Positions 9,065 through 18,176 of a stretch of DNA of 36,209 bases are shown in pieces (position 1 is the first letter of the stretch; every line of letters starts with the position of its first letter). The translations under genes and the position numbers were made by a program. This DNA is from Schlesneria paludicola DSM 18645 (GTDB lineage: Bacteria > Planctomycetota > Planctomycetia > Planctomycetales > Planctomycetaceae): positions 1-36,209 of the forward strand of contig CAMBQP010000036.1 in assembly GCA_945869955.1 (NCBI GenBank). Reading direction: 5' to 3'. The notes below the pieces were generated by a model that did not search any database, was not told where the DNA came from, and saw only the letters and a program-made list of their open reading frames with translations.

Positions 9065-11500
9065 CTAGACCAGTTTCCATCGTTTGCGTAATAGCCATTC
9101 CGCCGTCAGCAGCAGTGTGATCAGACTCAATAATTCCCAGCGATTCCAGAGTGGGATCGGTTGATCCGTATCCAATGAAATGGGTGTTCCGCGCGGAATT
9201 TCGGCAGGAAGTCGTTCGGCATCATCGAGCGTATAAAATCGGCCATTCGATGTTTTTGCGGAGTTTTGCAGGTCTGACTGGTCCATCCCCCGACGCAACA
9301 GTTCCCGTTGAGGGTTTTCCACCCGAAAATCGACCGCAGGGGGGGCTTCCTTGAATGCCGGTTGTGAAACCCAGCTGTGAAAGGTTCCCTCGCCCAGCTG
9401 ATTCAATACTCCTTCAAAGGCCGTGGGAAGTTCGCGTAGTCGGCTTAATTTCAGGGTTTGCCGTCCCTGATTTTTTTGCTCGACAATCACACTGACACCA
9501 TCGCTGTCGGGGGGAATGAATTTCTCGTCCAGGAATTTGACTCGCAGTGTGACCGGCTCGCCTCGCTGATAAATCCGCTGGTCGGCAGTCAGTTCTGCAG
9601 TTCGATCTTTTCCAATTAAACGACCACGGCTGAGGTATCGAATCGTTTGAATCCAATAACGGCCGTAGTAAAGATCTCCCGTCCGAAACCGCCATCGCCA
9701 AGTTTCGTCTGTGGCGTGATACAAAACTTTTCCTGCCGAAACTTGCTGCATTAGGATGACGGGGAGGCGGACCTGCGATCCCATTCGGTTAGGATGCTCG
9801 AGAAATACGCGGGCTCCTGGCTTCAATTTATTCAGTTCCACCAGCCATTGGAAATTGGGCAAGCCATTCCAGATCTTCAAGCTATCGGATTCGCTGTTTC
9901 CGAGTCGAAAGAGCGTATTCCCTTTCTGTCCTTCCAGCGTCAATGCCGGATGGTAACTCTCGGATGTCGTATTTCCGGGCATTTTTACGCTGGCGGTCTC
10001 GAAGGGGAGCAGGTTTTCCAACGGTGTCCCGGCGAAAGTCTGCGGATTGTGTTCGGTACCGGCAATGAAGACCACACTGCCCCCTTTTTCAATGATAAAA
10101 TCTCGAATGTTATCCAGCACCGAATTGCCGAGTTTGGGAAGTGATAAATCGCCAAGAATTAAGACATCGAATTTGGCGAGCTCTTCTTTTTTGACGGGAA
10201 AATGGGAAATCGCCGTTCGATCTTCCTGGGTATATTCGATATCCGATTCCTGCAGCAGTGTGCTGAGCTCGATCGACTTATCCCGTTCCAACAACTGCTT
10301 GAGAAATCGAAATTCGTAGCGTGGGCGCTGATCGGCCAACAGGACTCGGATCTTTTCCTCGCGAATACTGACATGCCGAGTTTCCGAGTTATTCGTGCGG
10401 TTGGTTTCCTCGCTTTGTTCGACGACTTCTAAAACGAAATCAAATTCTCCAGCGATCAGCGATGCATAGGAAAGTTCGACGGGAATCGTTTGGCCATCCG
10501 CAGGGGCCGTCACCTGTTGTTTTGCGAGGACGCCGTTTTCTCCCTCTTTACGGAGTTGCAGCGTGACGAGCTTTCCCGCGAAACCAAAACTGCGAAGCTT
10601 GGATTGAAAGAGAATGGGGTCCCCCACGAACGCGACTTCGTCGACTTGCGTATCAAACAGGGAAAGATCATGTGAGGCCGAATTGTTCCCCAAACCGACA
10701 ATATGTAGCTGGACCCCCTTCCGACGAGCCGTTTCCGCAATGGTTGACAGTTTGTCGTTTTCGGATTCGCTCGCAATCCCATCCGTTAAAAAGACGATGG
10801 CCGCAGGAGGAGTTCCGCGAAGATCGCCAAGGACTTTTTTCGCGGCCACGGCCGGCCGCGTCTGGTCTCCATCGGCACGCAGTCCCTGGATGGCGAGTGT
10901 GAGCTGATCCAGATCAAACGGGGGGCTCGACTCGAGGCTCGTTTCGTCATTGCTGCGACCCCAATCCAGAGGATACGCAGTCTCGGAAAATCGATAGATC
11001 CGCAACTGATGTCGCTGCTCGAGATCGCGAACGAACTTCCCCTCGTTGCGTAATAACAGGCGTTGAGTCAGTCCTAGTCGATCCGTTTCCGCATTTTTGG
11101 ATTGGCCGGACGTGGCGATCCAACGGGCAGTTTTTGACTCCGCGGGATATTGGTCCTGCAGCGACATGCTGGCTGAAGTATCGATTAAGAGAGCGACAAT
11201 CGGCAGTCCCGTCCGTTCAATGGTGAGACTGAGCTCAAACAACAGACTGGCGATCAGAAAAAAAACGGCCAGCCTGAGACCGCTCAGCAGGCCTCGTTGT
11301 CCCCGGTTTAATAATCGGCCATCCCGACGATAAAGGCCCACGATGAATACCACCGCGATGGCGGCAGTCACCCACAAGACCCAGAGCGGGGCAGGCCACT
11401 GGTAGCCAAAACGCCACGATGTCCCTTCACCTGGGCGTGGAGCGCGCAGGCCGAGATACCACGCCAGGATTCGTTGCAATACGTCCATCGGAACCGTCAT
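9065..11500 (-). CDS. Membrane-anchored VWA-domain protein with glutamine-amidotransferase-like region
   Basis: From ATG 11500 the product has 811 residues. Two transmembrane helices (about 38-57 and 72-92) precede a von Willebrand A domain with the MIDAS motif DTSAS (Asp107, Ser109, Ser111) and a later FLTDGIASE strand. After a beta-sandwich region, about 370-500 resemble a class I glutamine-amidotransferase-like fold (RVLLADQRPRYEFRFLKQLL, FDVLILGDLS, FIIEKGGSVVFIAGTEH) without an obvious catalytic Cys. A third hydrophobic helix lies at the C-terminus before RKRWKLV. This build is common in planctomycetes and related to BatA/BatB-type envelope proteins; the role is unknown. The frame is open up to 11545, but that extension overlaps the dehydrogenase gene; ATG 11500 starts 14 bases after its stop, so the two may be co-transcribed. 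ATG 11488 is an alternative. Confidence 0.83.
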   Translation of the reverse strand: MTVPMDVLQRILAWYLGLRAPRPGEGTSWRFGYQWPAPLWVLWVTAAIAVVFIVGLYRRDGRLLNRGQRGLLSGLRLAVFFLIASLLFELSLTIERTGLPIVALLIDTSASMSLQDQYPAESKTARWIATSGQSKNAETDRLGLTQRLLLRNEGKFVRDLEQRHQLRIYRFSETAYPLDWGRSNDETSLESSPPFDLDQLTLAIQGLRADGDQTRPAVAAKKVLGDLRGTPPAAIVFLTDGIASESENDKLSTIAETARRKGVQLHIVGLGNNSASHDLSLFDTQVDEVAFVGDPILFQSKLRSFGFAGKLVTLQLRKEGENGVLAKQQVTAPADGQTIPVELSYASLIAGEFDFVLEVVEQSEETNRTNNSETRHVSIREEKIRVLLADQRPRYEFRFLKQLLERDKSIELSTLLQESDIEYTQEDRTAISHFPVKKEELAKFDVLILGDLSLPKLGNSVLDNIRDFIIEKGGSVVFIAGTEHNPQTFAGTPLENLLPFETASVKMPGNTTSESYHPALTLEGQKGNTLFRLGNSESDSLKIWNGLPNFQWLVELNKLKPGARVFLEHPNRMGSQVRLPVILMQQVSAGKVLYHATDETWRWRFRTGDLYYGRYWIQTIRYLSRGRLIGKDRTAELTADQRIYQRGEPVTLRVKFLDEKFIPPDSDGVSVIVEQKNQGRQTLKLSRLRELPTAFEGVLNQLGEGTFHSWVSQPAFKEAPPAVDFRVENPQRELLRRGMDQSDLQNSAKTSNGRFYTLDDAERLPAEIPRGTPISLDTDQPIPLWNRWELLSLITLLLTAEWLLRKRWKLV

Positions 11501-11514
11501 AAAAGGGGAGCAGA

Positions 11515-12297
11515 CTACATGGACCCATCCGCCCGATTCGACCACCAGGGAAGGCTGACACCCCCATCGATAGTCAATGTGCTTCCGGTCATATATTCAG
11601 CATCGTCACTGAGAACGTAGGCGACCCCCTTGCCAATTTCATCGGGTTTTCCAAGTCGCTTCCAGGGAAGTGTCTTTGCCCCTTCGGTGATTTGTTCTTC
11701 GGTGAAAAACTTGCGTTCACCGGGGGTGTCGATCCAGCCGGGGTGGACAATGTTGACTCGAATGCGATGTTCGGCCAGTTCGATCGCCGCGGTACGGGCC
11801 ATGTGATCAATCGCTGCTTTGGCCATGTTGTAAGCCATCGCTGTTGGGATCGGAATCACGGCATGTGGCGAACTGATCACGACGATCGAGCCACCCGATT
11901 TTTGTTTGACCATTTGCAGGGCTGCAGCACGTAATCCGTAAAACGCGCCCCACATGCCGACATCAATGGTTTTGTGGAAGCCATCCAGGTCGGCATCCAA
12001 CATCAGTTGGCGATCACTGTAGACGGCATTCGAGACAAACAGTTCAAGTGACCCAAATGCACTTGCTGTTTCCGCCACCATTTCCTCGACGCGGACACGA
12101 TTCGAAACATCCCCTTGCAAGGTAATGGCCTTGCCTCCAAATGCACGAATCTGTTTGGCAACATCTTCGGCTTCGTCGGCATGCGAGTGGTAGTTCACCG
12201 CCACATTCGCACCGGCACGTCCCATCTCAATGGCACAGCCCCGTCCAATTCCTCGTGATGCCCCGGTCACTAACGCGTTCTTGCCCGACAGTTTCAT
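11515..12297 (-). CDS. Short-chain dehydrogenase/reductase (SDR), FabG-like
   Basis: The 260-residue protein shows the classical SDR signature: the TGASRGIG dinucleotide-binding loop near the N-terminus, an SNAV block in place of NNAG, an ISS strand with the catalytic Ser, and the YNMAK pair (Tyr and Lys) 13 residues later. The C-terminal YMTGSTLTIDGG is typical of FabG-like members. It should reduce or oxidise a carbonyl/alcohol with NAD(P)H; the substrate cannot be read from sequence. The frame extends to a TTG-type start at 12324, but ATG 12297 gives the usual MKLSGKNALVTG beginning and has GGAG eight bases upstream. It is followed after 14 bases by the VWA gene. Confidence 0.92.
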   Translation of the reverse strand: MKLSGKNALVTGASRGIGRGCAIEMGRAGANVAVNYHSHADEAEDVAKQIRAFGGKAITLQGDVSNRVRVEEMVAETASAFGSLELFVSNAVYSDRQLMLDADLDGFHKTIDVGMWGAFYGLRAAALQMVKQKSGGSIVVISSPHAVIPIPTAMAYNMAKAAIDHMARTAAIELAEHRIRVNIVHPGWIDTPGERKFFTEEQITEGAKTLPWKRLGKPDEIGKGVAYVLSDDAEYMTGSTLTIDGGVSLPWWSNRADGSM

Positions 12298-12409
12298 TCC
12301 AGCCACTCCATCCAAATTCGACAACCATGACTTCAGGCTTAAAAGCCCTCAGCCGCTGCAACCCATTGTTGCCGATTGTTCGAAAGGATGCGAGTGAAGC
12401 GAGGCTTGA

Positions 12410-12444
12410 TTCAGGTTTGCGGGTCAAGTTCAGGTTTGCGGGTC
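12410..12444. repeat. Two-copy 16-bp direct repeat
   Basis: TTCAGGTTTGCGGGTC occurs at 12410-12425 and 12429-12444, identical, with a period of 19 bases. It lies between the stop of the thioredoxin-fold gene and the start of the SDR gene, upstream of the latter. It could be a slippage product or a paired protein-binding site. Confidence 0.8.
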
Positions 12445-12494
12445 GAAGCAACCGTTCTGAATCAACCGATTGTAAAAATCAAGCGGCACGAGAA

Positions 12495-12986
12495 TTAGCG
12501 AGGAGATCCGGCTCCACGAACCTGCTGGATTTCCGATTTTTTTTCCAAGGCATTCGTCATCGCGGCCTGAAAGTCTTTGGCGTTGGCATACCCCTCGGTC
12601 CGCAAGAGCAAATCCGCCTGGGGTGTCAAAAACACGGTGCAGGGAAGACGCTCGACTTCCAGAACTTTGGCGATTTTGGCTTCTTTATCAAAGTCGAGAT
12701 AGACCGGGATGAACTCCCGCTCGATCAATCCCGCAACCCGCTTGTCAGCCAGGGTTTCTCGATTCAGTTTGCGGCAGAATGAACACCAGTTGGCCCCGAA
12801 AACAATCATCATGGGTTTGTTTTGTTGCAGGGCCATTTTTTGAGCCGACCTGAGACTCTTTTGCCAATGAACTTTGTCGGCTCCGGATGTCGCAGACACT
12901 GCCGGTGCCGCCTCGGCAAGACTTGACCAGAACCCGGTGACAACACCAGCACCAATCAATTGATGGCAAAATGCTCGGCGATCCAT
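12495..12986 (-). CDS. Exported thioredoxin-fold protein
   Basis: The product has 163 residues. The N-terminus MDRRAFCHQL with a hydrophobic stretch and an AEA site at 24-26 looks like a signal peptide, possibly Tat-type because of the paired arginines. The mature part is a thioredoxin fold of the DUF255/thioredoxin_7 kind: KPMMIVFGANWC leads to the active site CSFC (Cys68, Cys71), and a cis-proline type loop (RLPCTVFLTP) follows at about 113-122. It probably acts as a periplasmic disulfide or thiol oxidoreductase. GGAAGG seven bases before ATG 12986 supports the start. The SDR gene begins about 200 bases downstream on the same strand. Confidence 0.87.
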   Translation of the reverse strand: MDRRAFCHQLIGAGVVTGFWSSLAEAAPAVSATSGADKVHWQKSLRSAQKMALQQNKPMMIVFGANWCSFCRKLNRETLADKRVAGLIEREFIPVYLDFDKEAKIAKVLEVERLPCTVFLTPQADLLLRTEGYANAKDFQAAMTNALEKKSEIQQVRGAGSPR

Positions 12987-13167
12987 GAGATAACCTTCCG
13001 AAGTGGACCAACTGCTCTGAAGTAATCGTTATGATCAATATCGGCGTTTTCTCCGGCAGTTCTGGTCTATAAATTTACCGAATGAGTGACAATTTGCGAA
13101 ATTTACGCAAGTTTTCTACGATTTGGTCTGTGACTTGCCCCGAACAACCACTTGACTGAAACTCTTT

Positions 13168-13413
13168 ATGACCGCTGCTCATTCGAATAACCCCTTGCAC
13201 GGCGTGACGCTCGCCATGATGCTCGAGCAACTTGTTGAGAGGTTTGGCTGGGACGAGCTGAGTCAGTCCATTCCGATTCGCTGCTTTTTGTTCGATCCTT
13301 CGATCAAATCCAGCCTGCAATTCCTCAGGAAAACACCTTGGGCACGAACTAAAGTCGAAAATCTCTACCTGGATTTTCTGTCGGAACAGGATTCCGGCCA
13401 GGAATCCCCGTGA
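13168..13413 (+). CDS. VF530/DUF2132-family small protein
   Basis: This 81-residue protein matches the VF530 (DUF2132) family along its length: NNPLHGVTL near the start, LVERFGWDEL, IPIRCFLFDPSIKSSLQFLRKTPWAR and VENLYLDFL. The fold is a small helical one that has been described as possibly DNA-binding; no firm function is known to me. ATG 13168 gives the usual length, although no clear Shine-Dalgarno sequence precedes it. It is on the same strand as the metallophosphoesterase-fold gene, 292 bases further on, so a functional link is possible but not shown. An antisense frame across 13075-13893 is a shadow. Confidence 0.87.
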   Translation: MTAAHSNNPLHGVTLAMMLEQLVERFGWDELSQSIPIRCFLFDPSIKSSLQFLRKTPWARTKVENLYLDFLSEQDSGQESP

Positions 13414-13705
13414 TTTTCGTGAGGCAAAGTTTTTCGGGAAGTGAATTCGACCTGCGAAAAAATTTAGAGGCATTTTTGTAAGCGTTGAGCGATTGCGGTT
13501 GATCGAATCACCGATGTTTCCTTCGTACCGTTGCCAAATTCTTCTGACCGAAAAAATGAAAGGACTCGAAAAATGGGGGCTTTCAGGGTTTTCCGAAAGA
13601 TGGACTGATAGTACACTTGAGGCGAGTCGCGCAGGGACTGTGCGGTGAACAGGCTTGAACTTTGGCAGTTTTTGCTGCTGTGGTTTTTTGGGAATGGACG
13701 CCAGA

Positions 13706-14971
13706 ATGGCCGTGAAATCACTTCGAATATTGCATGCCGCAAACTTGCAGCTCGATTGCCCGCTCCGCACCACCGGGCCGCTGGAAGACGAAATTCGCGA
13801 GATTGTCGAGTCGGCCACACTGCTGGCATTCGAGCGAATCATCACGACGGCGATCGAAAAAAATGTCGATGCGTTACTCATCACCGGTAACACGTTTGAC
13901 GCAAGCTATCCCAGTCTTGCAGCAGAAGTGGCGCTGTGGGACGGATTTAACCGCCTGAACGAGCGGCAGATTCCGGTTTTGATTGCCCCCGGCAAATTGG
14001 ATCCCGTCGCCGCATGGCTGGAGCTTCCTCGTTTGCCGAGTAACGTCACCATTTTTGAAAACGCCAATGGGACGCCCGTTGAACTCACCAATCAGGGAAA
14101 ATTATTGGCGATTGTCGTACCGGTGGTCTCCGAGTCGGCGATCGAGCCTCACCACCTCATCGGTCTTTTGAACGGGCGAATGACGGCTCAGGGGGATCGA
14201 CCGTTTGTGATCGGCATGCTGTTAACCGACCGAATCACGGATCATTCCCATCAACCGAAGCAGGTCATGGCGCGGCAGGCCGCAATCGACTGGCTGGCTT
14301 GTCCCACAGGGATTGATGGCATTTCCTTGCCGATCGTTGATGATCGAATTCACGCTCAATCCGCGCCTCAAGGAATGAGTCGTCTGGAGACCGGGGCACG
14401 AGGGGTGACGTTACTGGAAGTGGACGCACAGCGAAAAACCAAAATCACAAGAATTGCTGTGGCACCCGTCCGCTGGGAGTCTTTCCAGCAATCCATTGAT
14501 CAGCATCCCGGCCAGGATCAATTGTTGGAACGCATGCTGTCCCAGTTCGAAAAACTTCCGCACGTAAACGGTGAACAGCTCCGCCTGATTGAATGGCAAT
14601 TGGACCGGTCTGCAGGTGATGCACATGGCTGGCAGTCTGATGCGACGGCGAGCGAACTTGCCGAACATTTGACTCGAATCAGCGATCAGCCGGACGGTTT
14701 GCGGTGTTTGCACCGCGTGATTCCCCTTGAATCTGACCTGACACTGATCGAACCGGCTCACCGAGAGGTGTTGACCGAATACCTGCTCGCTCTTCAGCAT
14801 CGCGCACCGGAGACTCGGGCGACTTTCGGAAAGTGGTTGAGTCAGGCGGGGGTGGGGGATGTTGTGAATGGTGGTTGGGAGCATTGGGCTGAAACCATCA
14901 CCCCCGAGCAGGTCACAGAGCGGGCAAATCAGTTGGGTTGGAAATGGTTCTCTTCGATCGCAAAAAAGTGA
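13706..14971 (+). CDS. Metallophosphoesterase-fold protein (SbcD/Mre11/YhaO-like) lacking metal ligands
   Basis: The 421-residue product follows the YhaO/SbcD layout, but each metal-binding motif is altered. The usual HxADxHLD start reads HAANLQLD (Asp to Asn, His to Gln). The GDxFD block reads TGNTFD. The GNHD block reads APGKLD. The later His-containing block reads GMLLTD, and the GHxH block reads CPTGID. The cap region ETGARGVTLLEVD and APVRW is kept, so the fold seems intact while the nuclease active site is gone. It probably acts as a non-catalytic partner of the ATPase that follows 49 bases downstream. The frame is open from TTG 13655; ATG 13694 or 13706 are better starts, and I prefer 13706 because GGA lies seven bases before it and the protein then begins MAVKSLRILHA. 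Confidence 0.82.
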   Translation: MAVKSLRILHAANLQLDCPLRTTGPLEDEIREIVESATLLAFERIITTAIEKNVDALLITGNTFDASYPSLAAEVALWDGFNRLNERQIPVLIAPGKLDPVAAWLELPRLPSNVTIFENANGTPVELTNQGKLLAIVVPVVSESAIEPHHLIGLLNGRMTAQGDRPFVIGMLLTDRITDHSHQPKQVMARQAAIDWLACPTGIDGISLPIVDDRIHAQSAPQGMSRLETGARGVTLLEVDAQRKTKITRIAVAPVRWESFQQSIDQHPGQDQLLERMLSQFEKLPHVNGEQLRLIEWQLDRSAGDAHGWQSDATASELAEHLTRISDQPDGLRCLHRVIPLESDLTLIEPAHREVLTEYLLALQHRAPETRATFGKWLSQAGVGDVVNGGWEHWAETITPEQVTERANQLGWKWFSSIAKK

Positions 14972-15020
14972 ACTGGGTTTTTCTGCACTGTTTCCATTAT
15001 TGTCGCGAGAGATAAAGACG

Positions 15021-18000
15021 ATGCGGATCACCGGAATTGAAATCGAGCGATTTGGAGTCTGGCAGAACTATCAACAGCCGTTGAATCGGGATGGGTTGAC
15101 GGTGTTCTACGGCCCCAATGAGGCGGGTAAAACAACCCTGCTGCGTTTCATACGTGGTGTACTGTACGGGTATCCTCCGGATGAACATTTGCTCGGAAAA
15201 AAGAAAAGATCGCACCGTGATTCCCAGTCGGGACTCTTACGTGTTGAACATCGTTCACAGGAATTTGAAATCCGACGGACGGGATTTGGCGAAAACTCGG
15301 GCGTTCTGTCTGTGAATGGAATCCCCGCGGGGGATTCGACGCTGGCGTTCATGGAAGAGTTACTCGCTGCCACGGATGAAAAACTCTTTGAATCCGTATT
15401 TGCGGTCGGACTGCCCGAACTCCAACAGTTTGCGACACTCACCGCTGATCAGGTGGGTGATCATCTGTATGGCATGACTCTCGGCCCACAAGGTCGCGTG
15501 CTCATGGAACTTCCCAATCGAGCCAATCAAGAACTGTCACGACTTCTTTCCAAGAATCCCGATTCGCTGATTCCCCAGTTGTTGAAGCGACGCGAGGAAC
15601 TCCAGCGGCAATCGGGACATACCGCACGTCAGCGAGATCGCTTTCGTGAGTTACTACGCAAAAAAGAAGAGCTCGATGACCGAATATTGAAGCAACGCGC
15701 GCGACAGTCGGAATTGCAGCAAAATTTACGCGGTTTTAGCCATTTCGAGAAAATCCACCCCTCGTGGTCACGCTGTCGCCAGTACCGCTTGGAATTGACC
15801 TCGCTGCCAGACTTCAGCCGCTTTCCTGCGGATGGGGTGAATCAGATTGAGCGACTGGAAAGCGAGATCCAGTCCGCGACTCTGGCGCGCGAGTCACAAT
15901 TGACCGAGGTGGCTCAAATCAGCCAAAAACTGTCCAAGATTCGGATCGATCCCGAGATTCGGCGGTTTTCCGGTGCGGTCCAGATCCTCGTGGAGCAACG
16001 AGCACTCATTCGCGATGTCGAACCTCGGGTGCGAGAGTTAGCGCGACAGGCATCAGTTCAGGTACGCACACTGAACGAGGATCTCGACACGCTCGGTTCA
16101 CAATGGTCGCTTGAACGTTTGGACGCCGTGCAAGATTCCCCTGAGGCGCACGCCCAATTTGTGCAGGCCGCACGGGAATACCAGGAATTGGACGCAAAAA
16201 CCCGTCGCATGCAGCGTCGTTACCGTAAGGCGAATTTACGTGTCCGAGATCAAGAGCTTCAGCTGCGGACCGAATTACAGGAATATGGAGTTCCGACAAC
16301 GGCCTTAAGCGAATCGATTGATGTCGCGCAGGGACGACTGGATCAACTGGTTGAACTGGGCCGTTGGCATTCCCAGTCAACACTTTATGAACAGCAATCC
16401 CTCGGAATTGATCAACAACTCGAACGACTGCACGATCGACATGGGATCCCGGATTGGATTTACGGGATTCTGGCTTGGTTCACGATCGCAGGATTATCAT
16501 TATTTGTCGCCGGAGTTTATGCCGCCGTGTTTTCCGGTTGGTTGGTTGGCCTGATCTTTGTAATGCTCGCCGTCTTCGCCGGAGGAACGGCCTGGGCCTT
16601 CCGCACCCATTTTGAACATCACGTACAAGACCAAGTCGCAGATCTCCGAAATCAGCGCCGTGAAAGTGATGGCAATCGGCGAACCATTCTGGCCCACGTT
16701 CAAAACTTTATTGATGAAAGTGGACTGCGCCAATGGTGGGGCGATCGCTTGACCACTCAAGACCTCATGACCGGTGATCTGCTCGCCCAAGCCGCCCGCA
16801 GATCCGCAGATCTCGAACGCGCCCAGTTGGAATTCCGCCGAATTCTTCAAGTGCGGCGGCGTTTGAGCCTCTTCCGTGGTCAATTGCAGTTGCAACAACG
16901 TGACCTGAGCCGCGCGCGGAAAGACTGGTGCCAGACACTGACGACTTTGGGATTCGATGAAACCGTTCAGATCGAGCCCGCCTTTGAACATTGGAAGCAA
17001 GTCATCAGGGCGCGCGATCACCGACGGAGTCATCTGGCGACGATTGAACGATCACAAGACTTGCAAAATTCGTTTGACCGATTTCGCAGGCAGGTAGAGG
17101 ACCTGGGCCATCGCATGCAACGCCCGGATCTGAATTTTTCGAACCCTTCAGAAGTAGTGGATTTGTGGGAAAGTGAGCTGCGTACGGCTCGTGAATTATC
17201 GCACGAGAAAAAACAACTCGAGAAACGACAGATCCAGTGTCGACGCGAAGCGGCCGATTTTCAGCGAAAAAAAGAGGCACTGCAGCACAGCTATGATGCT
17301 CTGCTCAAATTGGCGGGCATCACCCATCGCTCGGAATTGAATCAGCGACTCCAACTGATGGAACGACGGAAAACCGTCGAATCGCTGTTAGAGCAAACGG
17401 CGCGCGAGTTCGATCACTTGATCAAATCGCAACCGGATCTGGTCTTCATTGAAGAGGATTTGTTGAAATATGATCCCAAAGATGCTGCGGGAACCGTGAA
17501 ACGTTACCAGCAAGAGCATGAAGAACTTGAACACTTGCTTCAACAAACATTCGAGCAATTGGGGACGATCAAACAAGAGTTGAAGCAGCTCGAACAGGAT
17601 CGACGCGGAACCCGCGTGCGCCGCGAGCTCTCACAGGTGGAAACCAATCTCCACGAAGCCTGGCATACCTGGTACTCGGCCTCACTGGCAGAAGAAGCGA
17701 TCGAAGATGTTGCCACGCAATTCGAGCAAGCCCATCAGCCCGAGATGCTTGCCGCCGCCATTCCGTTCCTGCAAAAACTGACGCTGGGAAAGTACAACCA
17801 CCTTTGGACTCCGCTGGGTCGTAAGCAACTGTTTGTGGACGACGACAAAGGGGATTCGCGACCTGCCGAGCAACTGAGTGGTGGAACGCGTGAGCAGCTA
17901 TTCCTGTCCATTCGACTGGCCATGGTCAAAGCGTTTGCCAAAAACGGCATCGATCTCCCCATGGTTCTCGATGACGTGACCGTGAACTTTGACCAGGATC

Positions 18001-18176
18001 GGTCGGAAGCCGCAGTCGAAACCTTGCTGGATTTCACCCGCAATGGCCAGCAGCTTCTGGTCTTTACCAGTCACTTGCATTACGCAAAGCTGTTTGAAAA
18101 GCGTGGTATCAAGCCGATCTATTTACCCTCACGAAATCTTCCTGCGGGGACGACAGAAGAACGATTGGCGGGATAG
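15021..18176 (+). CDS. YhaN/SbcC/Rad50-like AAA ATPase with central transmembrane hairpin
   Basis: The product has 1051 residues. The N-terminal half-site carries Walker A GPNEAGKTT (31-39). The C-terminal half-site carries the ABC signature LSGGTREQ (about 952-959), Walker B LPMVLDDV (about 977-984) and a VFTSH switch. Between them lie long charged coiled coils (about 190-470 and 530-890). In the middle, about 479-527, two hydrophobic helices (WIYGILAWFTIAGLSLFVAG and WLVGLIFVMLAVFAGG) form a probable transmembrane hairpin. There is no CxxC zinc hook. This agrees with YhaN-type ATPases that pair with a YhaO-type protein, here the gene just upstream. The frame extends to 14868 over that gene; ATG 15021 gives the expected MRITGIEIERFG start and has a GAGAG purine run upstream. 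DNA processing or DNA-membrane attachment is inferred. Confidence 0.9.
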   Translation: MRITGIEIERFGVWQNYQQPLNRDGLTVFYGPNEAGKTTLLRFIRGVLYGYPPDEHLLGKKKRSHRDSQSGLLRVEHRSQEFEIRRTGFGENSGVLSVNGIPAGDSTLAFMEELLAATDEKLFESVFAVGLPELQQFATLTADQVGDHLYGMTLGPQGRVLMELPNRANQELSRLLSKNPDSLIPQLLKRREELQRQSGHTARQRDRFRELLRKKEELDDRILKQRARQSELQQNLRGFSHFEKIHPSWSRCRQYRLELTSLPDFSRFPADGVNQIERLESEIQSATLARESQLTEVAQISQKLSKIRIDPEIRRFSGAVQILVEQRALIRDVEPRVRELARQASVQVRTLNEDLDTLGSQWSLERLDAVQDSPEAHAQFVQAAREYQELDAKTRRMQRRYRKANLRVRDQELQLRTELQEYGVPTTALSESIDVAQGRLDQLVELGRWHSQSTLYEQQSLGIDQQLERLHDRHGIPDWIYGILAWFTIAGLSLFVAGVYAAVFSGWLVGLIFVMLAVFAGGTAWAFRTHFEHHVQDQVADLRNQRRESDGNRRTILAHVQNFIDESGLRQWWGDRLTTQDLMTGDLLAQAARRSADLERAQLEFRRILQVRRRLSLFRGQLQLQQRDLSRARKDWCQTLTTLGFDETVQIEPAFEHWKQVIRARDHRRSHLATIERSQDLQNSFDRFRRQVEDLGHRMQRPDLNFSNPSEVVDLWESELRTARELSHEKKQLEKRQIQCRREAADFQRKKEALQHSYDALLKLAGITHRSELNQRLQLMERRKTVESLLEQTAREFDHLIKSQPDLVFIEEDLLKYDPKDAAGTVKRYQQEHEELEHLLQQTFEQLGTIKQELKQLEQDRRGTRVRRELSQVETNLHEAWHTWYSASLAEEAIEDVATQFEQAHQPEMLAAAIPFLQKLTLGKYNHLWTPLGRKQLFVDDDKGDSRPAEQLSGGTREQLFLSIRLAMVKAFAKNGIDLPMVLDDVTVNFDQDRSEAAVETLLDFTRNGQQLLVFTSHLHYAKLFEKRGIKPIYLPSRNLPAGTTEERLAG

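Noticed and set aside
13075..13893. 272-codon open frame on the - strand
   Set aside because: It overlaps the VF530 gene and the start of the metallophosphoesterase-fold gene on the other strand, and is low-complexity with no family signal.
14868..15020. In-frame upstream extension of the YhaN-like ATPase overlapping the previous gene
   Set aside because: The conserved start MRITGIEIERFG and a purine-rich site place the start at 15021; the extension has no family match.
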